Below, one piece after another: positions 23,282-32,964 of a DNA stretch of 64,000 nucleotides. The translations under genes were made by a program, and so were the position numbers. A model generated the notes under the pieces. It was not told the origin of the DNA and did no database searches. It saw only the letters and a list, made by a program, of their open reading frames with translations. Position 1 is the first letter of the stretch; each line of letters opens with the position of its first letter. This stretch comes from Oopsacas minuta (taxonomy: Eukaryota > Porifera > Hexactinellida > Lyssacinosida > Leucopsacidae): the NCBI GenBank assembly GCA_024704765.1, contig JAKMXF010000022.1, forward strand, positions 792,555 through 856,554. Reading direction: 5' to 3'.

Positions 23282-23473
23282 TTAATTTTCTTCCTTATAG
23301 AGCCAATTGTATCTAACTTTAGGTTGACTTGGTCTGTCCCGAATTAAGTCAATGCATTTATGTGATTCCTGTTCACTAAGGTTTTCTGGAATCGAATAAA
23401 ACTTTATCTTTCCTTCTTTCAACGCAAAATAGTTATAGTAATCAGTAGTGATGAAAGCCGTACTGGTTAACAT
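23282..23473 (-). pseudogene. Possible THAP-domain relic
   Basis: A 63-codon frame containing YFALKEGKIKFYSIPENLSE followed by an Ile-Asp-Leu-Ile-Arg-Asp stretch. This resembles the core of a THAP zinc finger, in which F-x-x-P and a following Trp-rich helix are conserved. The Cys and His ligands are not in the frame, so this is at most a fragment, perhaps from a P-element-like transposase. Confidence 0.22.
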
Positions 23474-23716
23474 AAAATAGTTCTTGTGATGAACAATTGT
23501 AGTTAGGATCAGTCGTTTGCAAATACGCTCGTGAGATTATAACATCTCTCAATGGCAGGTGATCCACTAGGCATACTCCACTATTCACTTCTATCAATTG
23601 GATAATAGCCAAAGCTCATTAGTCAATCAATTATTGAAGCCATTCACCTATTTATGAAATTACTCTCTTCTACTTTTCTATTTATTTAGTTTTTATTTTT
23701 CTAAATTCAAATTCAA

Positions 23717-24823
23717 ATGGCTAATGCTAATATCGTTCGTGGAATTCTCTTCGAAGTAGGACCTAGGTATTGCGATTTAAATTTCATCGGTGAGGGTGCT
23801 TATGGAATGGTGGTATCTTCATTAGATACAAGGACAGGACATAAGTGCGCTATAAAGAAAATTACACCATTTGAGCATCAAACGTATTGTCAACGTACAC
23901 TACGTGAAATAAAAATCCTGACTCGCTTCAATCACGAGAATATCATCAGTATTCAGGACATCATAAAGCCTAAAGGGCTCGATGAATTTCAAGACGTGTA
24001 TATTGTACAAACTCTAATGGAGACAGACATGTACAAGCTGCTCAAGAACCAGAACCTGACTAACGAGCATATATGCTACTTTTTATACCAGATCCTACGA
24101 GGACTCAAATATATCCATTCTTCTAATGTTATCCACAGAGATCTTAAGCCTAGCAATCTACTGCTCAACTCAACTTGTGATCTGAAAATATGTGACTTTG
24201 GATTGGCTCGTGTTATGGACCCTGGGCATCACCACAATGGAATGCTCACCGAATATGTAGCCACCAGATGGTATCGCGCGCCTGAAATTATGCTCAGTCC
24301 TAAGGCTTACAACACTAGTATTGATATGTGGTCTGTAGGCTGTATCTTAGGAGAGATGCTCTCCAATCGACCCCTTTTCCCAGGCAAGCACTACCTGGAC
24401 CAACTTAACCTAATTCTGGGTGTAGTAGGTTCCCCAACTGCTGAGGACCTGAACTGTATTCTCAATGAGAAGGCTAGAGTATATCTACAGAGTCTCCCTC
24501 AACGTCCAAAGGTCCCTTGGTCTAAACTGTACCCCAAAGCTAATCTCCTAGCTCTCGACCTCCTAGACAGACTCCTCACATTCAATCCACACAGACGTGT
24601 CTACGTAGAAGACTCCCTAAAGCATGTATACCTCAAACAGTTCTATGAGCCACGAGACGAGCCTATTGTAGAGCATCCATTCACGTTTGAGGTTGAGCTA
24701 GACGATCTCCCAAAGGAAACCCTCAAACAGATGATCCATGATGAGGTCATGCAATTCCCTCCCGCAAAACTCCCGAATAAAATCGTAGTTCCGGGCACGA
24801 CCGGAGCCGAGAAAATGGTTTAG
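23717..24823 (+). CDS. MAPK1: ERK1/2-type MAP kinase, intronless
   Basis: A 368-residue Ser/Thr kinase, the terminal kinase of the Ras-Raf-MEK cascade. The glycine loop GEGAYGMV lies at about 25-32 and catalytic Lys at 47 (CAIKKI). HRDLKPSN is at 140-147, DFG at 160-162, the TEY activation motif at 178-180 and [10 protein letters not shown] at 181-190. The MAPK insert and [14 protein letters not shown] follow. The C-terminal stretch resembles ERK2 down to LDDLPKE-LK. TEY rather than TGY or TPY separates it from p38 and JNK, and the short length separates it from ERK5. The ATG at 23717 gives an N-terminus nearly collinear with ERK2. Which of ERK1 or ERK2 is not meaningful for a non-vertebrate. 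The gene is one exon, which is unusual. Confidence 0.96.
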   Translation: MANANIVRGILFEVGPRYCDLNFIGEGAYGMVVSSLDTRTGHKCAIKKITPFEHQTYCQRTLREIKILTRFNHENIISIQDIIKPKGLDEFQDVYIVQTLMETDMYKLLKNQNLTNEHICYFLYQILRGLKYIHSSNVIHRDLKPSNLLLNSTCDLKICDFGLARVMDPGHHHNGMLTEYVATRWYRAPEIMLSPKAYNTSIDMWSVGCILGEMLSNRPLFPGKHYLDQLNLILGVVGSPTAEDLNCILNEKARVYLQSLPQRPKVPWSKLYPKANLLALDLLDRLLTFNPHRRVYVEDSLKHVYLKQFYEPRDEPIVEHPFTFEVELDDLPKETLKQMIHDEVMQFPPAKLPNKIVVPGTTGAEKMV

Positions 24824-25316
24824 ATGTCAGCGAGACAGCTCCTACGCATACTGCCTCTCGTAGCTTCTTTAATAACTAACTAACTCTAACACTTTTGTAT
24901 ATTTTGATTACGCCCTCTATTTTCTATCTGTCTCGTCGCGTATTCTGTGTGTCGGTGTGTTTGTGTGGTGTAGGTGAATATATTGTTAGCGTAAACACTA
25001 GGTCTTCATCACATGTACTCTCTCAATTGATTTACGTTTTTATAATAAGTCTAATCTGAGGTAAGAGATAGAATTTGGTGAATATTTCAACGTTCCTGCA
25101 TCTTCATACTAACTATTTCGTATTATTGTGTTATGACTATGATATACTTTAATTTCTATCGAATTTATTTCAGCTAATAGGATAATATATTGTGTTAACC
25201 CTTGTTGTATAGCTCAGGGTTGGGTATGCTTTCTCCATAAGGGCTACTTTACTGCGACGCTCTTTTCTGCTATCCGCCTTATGTGCCCTTATAAGTTAAC
25301 TGCGAGATTTATTATA

Positions 25317-25484
25317 CAGTCAACTTCCGTTATATCGAAGCTCAGATGGAATATATTTACAGTGAAACCTCGTTAATACGAGCACCAACGGACAGTCAAA
25401 ATTTGTTCGTCTTATCCGGAAATTCGTATTAACGAGGTTCCACTGCATGTAAAATTTCCGACTTCGATATTACTGGGTTGGTTG
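25317..25484. mobile_element. pogo-like MITE (outer, interrupted)
   Basis: The left end CAGTCAACTTCCGTTATATC (25317 on) pairs imperfectly with the right end, whose reverse complement reads CAACCAACCCAGTAATATCG. TA flanks the element at 25315-25316 and 25485-25486. The left end is nearly the same as that of the element at 21264, so they belong to one family. A second element interrupts it. Confidence 0.55.
25360..25445. mobile_element. pogo-like MITE nested in another MITE
   Basis: An 86-bp element whose ends CAGTGAAACCTCGTTAATAC and reverse complement CAGTGGAACCTCGTTAATAC differ at one base out of 20. This is the classic pogo/Tigger-type terminus. TA precedes it at 25358-25359. The same family occurs at 31948-32050 and 56994-57094. 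Its near-perfect ends suggest a younger insertion than the outer element. Confidence 0.65.
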
Positions 25485-25915
25485 TATGTACGTATTATAA
25501 ATGAAGTCCCTATGAATATTCTATTCTAATATATTTCTCACTATTATAGAAGGCCACACTGGCCCCCTTTTTGCCACGATGGTATAGTAATTAGTGTGAC
25601 TAACATATCAAGGAAGAGATCCAAGTTAAGCAATCGAAATGAGCCCAATTTCACACCATGAAAATCTGACGTCACTCAAACACCCAATTGTCGGTATCCT
25701 TACTTGTACTACCTGGTTGCAACATACCATACATACGTGTTATCTCAGCCAATCCAAATAGAAAGATACTCATAATTAAACAATTACATAATTAATAATT
25801 AGTAATTAGTAATTGTCACTGTATTGTCTTTGTTATTTAATTAATTACTAACACATTAGTGAATTTCTGGAGAATAATATTAAGTAACAATAGAATAGTA
25901 GCACAGATAGTGTGT

Positions 25916-28336
25916 ATGGCTTCCCTGGATGAATTGGAGCGTAGAGGACAGCTCCTGAGTTGTGAGGAACATAAAAAGAATGACTCACTCCCACTAATCA
26001 CCCTTAAAGTATTATACTACTGTGAGCAATGTGAAACTCATCAGTGTCCAGATTGTAACCGTGAGATCCATTCTAAACTGAAGGGACACAACTTCACAGA
26101 AGTACAGCTTCATCTTGAGGACGCCATCCAAAGTAAAGTGGATCCACTGGGTTGTGAGTTATGGTGCGATGGTAAGAACCTCGCTGAGATATGGTGTGAA
26201 GGATGTAATGGTATTCGTATGTGTACATTATGTGACGCAAGACTTCATAACTCTAACACAAACAACAGAGAATCACACGCCAGGAGGTCTCTATACGATA
26301 CCGATATATCTATCCGTGACGTCAGCGCTGCCTTCCTGCTGATGGATGAAGATGAGATAATACAGGTAGAAACAGCAGCTGATTTCAGGAAGTTATTAGG
26401 TACAGATGTTACGGAGTACACTACACTTAAGGTGGTGTCTATATTCGGTAATACAGGTGATGGAAAGTCTCACACACTCAACCATGCTTTCTTCAACGGA
26501 CAGGAAGTATTCAATGTATCAGCTAAACAGGTCTCTTGTACTATTGGAGTTTGGGCAAAGTTCCACCCTAAACTAAATGCGCTTTTTATCGACACAGAAG
26601 GACTGCTTGGCGAATCTGATAACGCGAATAGACGTACGAGATTGTTGTTGAAGATTCTCGCGGTTTCTGACATAGTTGTGTATCGATCCAGAGCAGAGCG
26701 TCTCCATACAGATATGTTTAACTTCCTTGGAGATGCAGCTAAAGCTTACACGGAATATTTTACTCAGGAACTGTCAAAAGCCGCAGAACGTTGTAACCTC
26801 AAAATTTCTCTCTCAAATCTGGGACCTGCTCTTCTTATATTCCACGAGACACAGCATACAGATCCTCTTGGCTCTTCTACCCCCTCTCCCCCTGATAACA
26901 AGAATGAATCTAAGATAGACAAGGATCGAGCTGATAAAGCTCTATCTAACATTAGTCCTGAGGAGCTAATAAGACGTAAATTTCATTCACTCAAATATTC
27001 TCCTAATGCGTTTAGCTCCACTAACTATGTAGGAATACGTACTAAATTTCCTCCCACAAATTTCACTTCATTTGTACGTAAAATCAAAGATATTCTATCT
27101 AACCATACGGTGAGGGCTCCTAGAGCTCCAGAGGTGTTCTTACAAGCTTTAACAGTTTTAAACAAGAAGTTCTCTGGAGATATTGATCCCTCCCTTCCCT
27201 CCTCTTTTCCTGACCAATACTTTACTTGTAACACACGGTGTCTCGCATGTGGAGCTCGTTGTGAGAAAGGGACTAATCACCATCTAGAAAAGATACCTCA
27301 CCTCACACGACAGAGATGTAAGTATACACATCAATTCGATAACAAAGTATTCACGTGTATCATATGCTTTGAAAACGGCAATGAGTGTATTGTAATTCCT
27401 CAAACTGCGGCTTCTAACACATCAGCATGGTCTGGTCTAGCTCAGTACATGTGGGCTGGCTACGTACTTGAATGTAAGAAATGTGGAGTTATATACAAAA
27501 GCAGACAGTATTGGTACGGCAATAGAGAGCCCACTGAGAAGGCTGCTCGCACAGAGATACGTCACGTATGGGAGGGAGATGTAGGTATCGGGGGTAATAC
27601 ATCTCATAACATAGGTCGTAGACTTATGGATGGAGTCAGTAATATATCACAACAAGTATCTACCTCATCTTCTACTGCTACCATGACGTCATGGTTAACT
27701 GATCAGATGGCGCCTTCTTACTGGGTCGCTAACAAAGAGACAGATACTTGTCACGATTGTGATAAGCACTTCTTACCTGGAGAAACTAAGCATCACTGCA
27801 GGGCTTGTGGGAATATATTCTGTGAGGATTGTTCTGATCAGCTGATGCCTGTACCTGAATTAGGATGGGGAACTATCCCAGTTAGAGTTTGTAGAAAATG
27901 TTATACAACTCGAGAAACTGCACAAACAAAACCTGAAATAAATATAAATGATTCTGATGATGATGATTTCGCTCTGATAGAACATCCCCCTGTAGAGGTT
28001 CCGAATATTCCTAATTCCCCGGGGAATCCAAACACCGTTACAGCTCGTAAAGTAGGAGAAGGACTCCAAACTGTATTCAGCTTCGTGTCCTCAGCAGCTG
28101 GTATTCCTAAATCATTCATCACAGACATGGCTCGTCCCTCTTACTGGGTACCAGATGCTGACATTAATGAATGCTATCTGTGTAGAGAATATTTCACAGC
28201 TGATAAATATAAACACCACTGTAGAGCATGTGGTCAGGGATTCTGCGGAAAATGCTCTTCACACCAGAAATCAGTACCCAATAGAGGATGGGAGTATCCT
28301 GTCAGAGTATGTGATAGTTGTGCTGACAAGTTATGA
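25916..28336 (+). CDS. ZFYVE1: ZFYVE1/DFCP1: GTPase-like protein with two FYVE fingers, intronless
   Basis: An 806-residue protein matching DFCP1, the PI3P-binding omegasome protein of ER, autophagosome and lipid-droplet membranes. The N-terminal Cys/His cluster (residues ~15-110) contains two B-box-like fingers. The NTPase domain has P-loop GNTGDGKS near residue 178 and DTEGLLG near 223, with an RTRLLLKILA segment after it. A central Cys-rich region (CLACGARCEKG...QYWYGN) follows. Two FYVE domains at ~600-670 and 741-806 each contain KHHCRACG, where the basic HHCR patch binds PI3P. The C-terminus matches the human end (VRVCDSCADKL). The ATG at 25916 is chosen; the frame extends upstream to 25859 only by a GTG. 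The gene is a single exon and complete. Confidence 0.95.
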   Translation: MASLDELERRGQLLSCEEHKKNDSLPLITLKVLYYCEQCETHQCPDCNREIHSKLKGHNFTEVQLHLEDAIQSKVDPLGCELWCDGKNLAEIWCEGCNGIRMCTLCDARLHNSNTNNRESHARRSLYDTDISIRDVSAAFLLMDEDEIIQVETAADFRKLLGTDVTEYTTLKVVSIFGNTGDGKSHTLNHAFFNGQEVFNVSAKQVSCTIGVWAKFHPKLNALFIDTEGLLGESDNANRRTRLLLKILAVSDIVVYRSRAERLHTDMFNFLGDAAKAYTEYFTQELSKAAERCNLKISLSNLGPALLIFHETQHTDPLGSSTPSPPDNKNESKIDKDRADKALSNISPEELIRRKFHSLKYSPNAFSSTNYVGIRTKFPPTNFTSFVRKIKDILSNHTVRAPRAPEVFLQALTVLNKKFSGDIDPSLPSSFPDQYFTCNTRCLACGARCEKGTNHHLEKIPHLTRQRCKYTHQFDNKVFTCIICFENGNECIVIPQTAASNTSAWSGLAQYMWAGYVLECKKCGVIYKSRQYWYGNREPTEKAARTEIRHVWEGDVGIGGNTSHNIGRRLMDGVSNISQQVSTSSSTATMTSWLTDQMAPSYWVANKETDTCHDCDKHFLPGETKHHCRACGNIFCEDCSDQLMPVPELGWGTIPVRVCRKCYTTRETAQTKPEININDSDDDDFALIEHPPVEVPNIPNSPGNPNTVTARKVGEGLQTVFSFVSSAAGIPKSFITDMARPSYWVPDADINECYLCREYFTADKYKHHCRACGQGFCGKCSSHQKSVPNRGWEYPVRVCDSCADKL

Positions 28337-29019
28337 CGTCATTAATATAAGTATTTTCAAGTTTGTAGCAATTTATGATTCTATTTGGTATATATTAATG
28401 TTTCAGCAATTAATACTATTTCTACGCTTATTTTCTCTGTGTTGATGTATATAGCTATCAACTGCTAGTTAATACACAAGTAGCGGTCATAATTTATCAT
28501 CTAGATTTTGTGAGATTAGACATTTTGATGTTACGTTTAATCAGAGCGGGTTGCACTCAATATACAGGTTCGTGAGAGCATACTCCTAACACTCCCCCCT
28601 TATTATTCCCATAAGACTGAATCAGGATATTAACTCATAGATAAATCCCAGCTTAGGCTACGAATAAAGAATTATCAGCTGATTATTTCTAAATTATCAC
28701 AATGAATAGCACTTTCTAAAGCAGACATCTCGATCTTGGTTCTCAAACTTCAAACTGAGAGAATTTTATCTAGAACGGTTCTAATTGTGTTTACTTGATA
28801 TAAATCAAATGTATGTATATTTCCTATTGAGATGTATGGTATACAGAAAATATCTCTATTATGAACACCTTTGGGTCCAGGATTATATTCTGTGAGAGCA
28901 CTTTCGAATTAATAAAATCATAGCATATGGTAAAATCTATTCTCCATACCAAATTTTAATTTTGGCGAAGCAGGTTTAATTATGATCGAATAATATTGTA
29001 ATTACTAGTACAAGAGTTT
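28337..29019. other. Spacer between convergent ZFYVE1 and RPC9
   Basis: About 680 bp of AT-rich 3' flank for both genes. I see no open frame, repeat pair or RNA gene in it. Confidence 0.5.
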
Positions 29020-29406
29020 CTAAGACATCATTGCATCTTCACAGAAATGTTCTTGTACCAGTTCTAAAATTTTTTCGACTTCATCATCAGAAAACCTTGT
29101 GTCACACTCCTCTACCAGAATGTGTAGGTCCACTGGCTTCATGGGACATGTATTCAGAATCTGTAGTTTCTCAGAAGGTTTTAGTTTGAACTTTGCCAGA
29201 GTTTGAAGAAATGATTTTATTTTCTCCGGGGTCTGCTGTGCACTTGGACCTTCCGCGAGAAACTTCTCTACATTCTCGGTATTAGTGAACATATGTTCAT
29301 TGGAGAATTTGTTCTTAATTACACTCAATTCTATGTTCACTTCTTTAACAACTTGTAATACTTCAAAGTTGCTCAGATATCCTGCATTCTTGTCGAGAAT
29401 TTCCAT
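29020..29406 (-). CDS. CRCP: RNA polymerase III subunit RPC9 (CRCP), intronless
   Basis: A 128-residue protein matching RPC9/CRCP, the Rpb4-like stalk subunit of RNA polymerase III that pairs with RPC8. It is also known as the CGRP-receptor component protein. It starts MEILDKNAGYLSNFEVLQ, close to the human MEVKDANSALLSNYEVFQ. The HRDC-like helical part is present, with FKLKPSEKLQILNTCPMKPV followed by LHILVEECDTRFSDDEVEKI. It lacks the acidic Asn-rich tail of the human protein. It is transcribed divergently from HDAC3, whose start lies 540 bp away. Confidence 0.9.
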   Translation of the reverse strand: MEILDKNAGYLSNFEVLQVVKEVNIELSVIKNKFSNEHMFTNTENVEKFLAEGPSAQQTPEKIKSFLQTLAKFKLKPSEKLQILNTCPMKPVDLHILVEECDTRFSDDEVEKILELVQEHFCEDAMMS

Positions 29407-29946
29407 AATTCGATTCTAATTGCTAAATTACACACACACACGCACTAATATCCATAGTAATTTTGCTAGGTCGACAACATATGTACAATACAATACTAAT
29501 GCTATCCTTAGTGCAGTTACGAATACATATTTTTGTTGTTCGCTCGCTTTGTAAATGATTAATTATGATTTACAACCTGAACCAAATCTAAGGAGGTATT
29601 CATTCTCACAAGGAATTGAGAACATGCTCACTATATAATAAAAAGTCAAGTAAGCATTGCTCAGTAGTCGAATATACATGATCAAATGTACACAGGCCCG
29701 TGGAGCATTCCAAGGAATAAATCTAAAAATATTTAGAATATAGCTTCATGAAATACAATTATGGTCAACTTAAGTTACATCCAATATTCTCGCCAAATAC
29801 CAATAATGTCTCATTCAACCCCCTTTTATCGCCTCAATTCACCCAGAATCAAAACTAACCTGTAGCGAAGACAACTACATATCGTTTACGTACATATATG
29901 AGCTTTAACAAATTACGAATAAATATAGTATTTGCCTAATAGAATA
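29407..29946. promoter_or_regulatory. Divergent intergenic region between RPC9 and HDAC3
   Basis: A 540-bp gap separates two genes read away from each other, so both promoters should lie here. A CA-dinucleotide run follows the RPC9 start near 29431-29444. No TATA box or known motif can be assigned with confidence. Confidence 0.35.
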
Positions 29947-31236
29947 ATGACACACAAACCTCGAGTTGCGTATTTCTACGACCCTGATGTAGGAAACTAC
30001 TACTATGGACCTGGTCACCCCATGAAGCCTCATCGTCTGTCCCTGACACACAGTCTAGTACTATCTTACGACTTGTTCCAACACATGGAAATATACCGCC
30101 CTCTCAAAGCTACAGCATTTGATATGTGTACTTTCCATTCAGAAGATTATATTAATTTCCTACAAAGAGTAACTCCACAGAATATTGGAGGATTCACATC
30201 TAGTCGTTTCAACGTAGGAGAAGATTGTCCTGTCTTTCCTGGCATGTTTGATTTTTGTAGTATATATAGTGGAGCATCTCTTGACGGAGCAGTAAAGCTG
30301 AATAACAACCAAGCTGATATAGTTATTAATTGGTCAGGCGGATTCCATCATGCTAAGAAATTCGAAGCATCTGGGTTTTGCTACGTAAATGATATTGTTC
30401 TAGCAATACTGGAGCTTCTCAAGCATCATGCTAGAGTTCTGTACATAGACATAGACATACACCATGGAGATGGAGTGCAGGAAGCTTTCTACTTAACTGA
30501 TCGTGTGATGACGGTATCATTCCATAGATACGGGAATTATTTCTTTCCAGGTACAGGGGATTTGTTTGAGGTAGGGCTAGAGAGAGGCAAGTTCTACTCA
30601 GTTAATGTACCTCTAAAAGAAGGGATTGATGATGAAAGTTTCTTATCTATTTTCAAACCAGTAGTAGAGAAGGTGGTTAGTTTCTACCAGCCGTCTTGTG
30701 TGGTATTACAGTGCGGAGCTGACTCACTCGCAGGAGACCGACTTGGCTGCTTCAATCTTAGCATTAGAGGTCACGGAGATTGTGTAAAGTTTGTTAAGAA
30801 ACTCCATTTACCTCTGCTGGTGTTAGGAGGGGGTGGTTACACGATACGGAATGTAGCTCGTTGTTGGGCATACGAAACTGCACTAATCCTTGGCAAGGAC
30901 ATAGATCATCTCATTCCTACTAATGAGTATTATGATTTTTATGCACCAGATTATTCACTACTACCAGATCTAGTCAGTAACAGTAAGACAGACAACCACA
31001 ATACACGTCAATACTTAGACCTCATTCAACAGAGTGTGACAGAACATCTGAGAATGTTACCTGGAGCACCAGCTGTTCAGATGCAAGAGATACCACCTGA
31101 TTTCTCAAGGTTAGAACTACCCCCAGAAGATTCTACAGACATGGATATCAGATATAATTCCTATGAGAGAGATAAGATAGTCTCATACAATGCAGAGTTC
31201 TATGATTTAGGGAATAAATTCTCTGATCATTCTTAA
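29947..31236 (+). CDS. HDAC3: Histone deacetylase 3, intronless
   Basis: A 429-residue class I zinc deacetylase that acts in the NCoR/SMRT corepressor complex. The start [20 protein letters not shown] is diagnostic of class I. Catalytic elements are the tandem His in [19 protein letters not shown], the zinc Asp/His in [11 protein letters not shown], the second Asp in [18 protein letters not shown], and the Tyr in [20 protein letters not shown]3-like features are [12 protein letters not shown] and the pattern [15 protein letters not shown]. The tail is acidic with [16 protein letters not shown] and no HDAC1/2 Lys-rich end. The start is the ATG at 29947; the open frame upstream begins with non-ATG codons. 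One exon only. Confidence 0.95.
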   Translation: MTHKPRVAYFYDPDVGNYYYGPGHPMKPHRLSLTHSLVLSYDLFQHMEIYRPLKATAFDMCTFHSEDYINFLQRVTPQNIGGFTSSRFNVGEDCPVFPGMFDFCSIYSGASLDGAVKLNNNQADIVINWSGGFHHAKKFEASGFCYVNDIVLAILELLKHHARVLYIDIDIHHGDGVQEAFYLTDRVMTVSFHRYGNYFFPGTGDLFEVGLERGKFYSVNVPLKEGIDDESFLSIFKPVVEKVVSFYQPSCVVLQCGADSLAGDRLGCFNLSIRGHGDCVKFVKKLHLPLLVLGGGGYTIRNVARCWAYETALILGKDIDHLIPTNEYYDFYAPDYSLLPDLVSNSKTDNHNTRQYLDLIQQSVTEHLRMLPGAPAVQMQEIPPDFSRLELPPEDSTDMDIRYNSYERDKIVSYNAEFYDLGNKFSDHS

Positions 31237-31498
31237 TCACTAAATTGCACTTATGTTGTAATTATTTATTAGAGAATGTATAAATGCAATAGTATTCTAC
31301 CATCTACAGAGGGATTTAGTTACCACTCTATAATGCACTCTATGACTCTACAAAATTTCAGTTTAGCTAATTAACTAAATATCTGTGTTATGCCATACCA
31401 GTGTGTTTAAGAGCTGAGAAGTAGAATTAGTATGATTTCCTATTCAAATGTAATGATTCAGATAAATAACTATTAGATAATAATTAAGTAAGTACTGA

Positions 31499-31822
31499 CA
31501 CAGTAGGTGCCGCATGTAAAAACTTGCCGGTTATAAGACACTAGCTCGATCACCAAATCTTTGTTATTCTACTCCATTGATTTTTGCCGGATATAAGAAC
31601 ACAGGTTTTGGAAGATACTAGATATAATAAACGTATAAACATCCTCTGGACAGAGGTTTCATGTGTGTTAATGTATAACGTAGCCGGCAATACGATAATT
31701 TCAGTTATAAGATCATTTTTTGCTATCCCCAATTGTCTTCCTATACGCGATATTCATTCTATATGACATTCCGGATATAAGATGCAATTCCCGACGATGT
31801 TTTTACAACCGGCATCCACCGT
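31499..31822. mobile_element. Inverted-repeat element with repeated TATAAGA motif
   Basis: The ends carry GTGCCGCATGTAAAAAC on the left; the reverse complement of the right is ATGCCGGTTGTAAAAAC. Inside, the phrase CCGG-x-TATAAGA (or close variants) occurs four times, near 31529, 31590, 31700 and 31773. It is a non-coding transposon-like element; borders are approximate. Confidence 0.45.
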
Positions 31823-31947
31823 GTAAAAATTTCTCCTATCTTTATTAGGAATTTTGAAGAATAGTAATAGATATACTTAATTATCTCGAATATAATGTTT
31901 GTACCTCAAAGGTTTGTATAGTTTGTATTTATATAAACTTAGCAATA

Positions 31948-32050
31948 CATTGGAACCGGGCCAATACGAACACCATAAGGTCGGTCAAAATTTAATTGTT
32001 TTTGTCCTAAAATTCGAATTAACCGTGTTCGTATTAATGAGGTTCCAGTG
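31948..32050. mobile_element. pogo-like MITE with TA duplication
   Basis: A 103-bp element. The left end begins CATTGGAACC and the right end's reverse complement begins CACTGGAACC; both continue to AATACGAACAC. TA flanks it at 31946-31947 and 32051-32052. It is the same family as 25360-25445 and 56994-57094. Confidence 0.65.
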
Positions 32051-32964
32051 TATTTTATTGAACCTTAATAAATGGTTGCGAAAATATTTTATTATGAAAA
32101 AAAGGAGCACTTGTATGATCAAATATATTTAAATTGCTCAACTATGCTGAATAAGTCGTATGCAATTCGTAAACTAGATTATCGCTCAAATAATTTCGCC
32201 TAAAGGTCAGCCGAGTAGAAGTTTGATCACTAAAATTATTAGGCTATGCTATCCGCATAATACATAAACAAACTTAATAAAATCTGAATTGATCGACTGA
32301 GAAATTCCAATTTTGTAATATTAATAATGTAAATAAGAAAAATCACTGAAATTCTAGGACCTCCCATCTGTCTTGAGAACACATGTTATTAAATTCTATC
32401 CCTCTTAGCTTCTATTAGAGTATCCAATTCATTAGACCATATCTGTTAGTTAATTAAACATTCAAACGTCTGTGTTTGTATTACAAATTCAATATTATCA
32501 GTGAAAAATTTGGTATCTAGCTTTCTAACTAGATTAATGTTTCTCGTAAACTTACGTATTTCTGTTTGAACAAAATTCTTTCTAACTAATCCCTCTCACC
32601 AGGTAAACTACCAGTCTATCGTCATGTTGATTCGTCCGTTGACAATACAGACATTCTGGCTTCAGTGGGTTACCCTAATTGCCATTCAACCTGATAGCCA
32701 AACTAAATATATACTGTGTTAATTATGCAATTAGGCATAGTGCAAGTGGTCTATGGAAGAACTCTGACTAGCTAAATCTGCACTCACTATGAATAAATTA
32801 GCAGTATATAATCAGTTATTTTGTGCAGGCAAAATACAATTGTAAATTGAATAGTATTTAAAGACATTTTACCCGCAATAATATCTGTTCACTAAATACA
32901 TTTGTTATAAGAAAGAATCAAGATATTAATAATATACATTTGAATGATTGGATATTCTGATCAA

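Larger units (their letters stand above)
18239..23716. other. 5.4-kb gene-poor, repeat-containing region
   Basis: Very AT-rich with no convincing gene. It contains pogo-like MITEs at 21264-21406 and 22370-22582, and a further single pogo-like end at 21600-21626. A TTA microsatellite lies at about 22936-22953, and a short possible THAP relic is at 23282-23473. Short open frames (such as 18448-18645 and 18908-19132) have no recognisable content. Regulatory DNA for the divergently placed CARD and ERK genes could lie here, but nothing shows it. Confidence 0.5.
24824..25915. other. Spacer between ERK and ZFYVE1 with nested MITEs
   Basis: About 1.1 kb of AT-rich sequence. It contains a MITE (25317-25484) with a second MITE inside it (25360-25445). 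No gene is visible. The upstream part of the ZFYVE1 frame (from 25859) lacks an ATG until 25916. Confidence 0.5.
31237..32943. other. Spacer between HDAC3 and the betaglycan-like gene
   Basis: About 1.7 kb. It holds a probable inverted-repeat element near 31499-31822 and a pogo-like MITE at 31948-32050. The rest is AT-rich with no gene-like frame. Confidence 0.5.
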
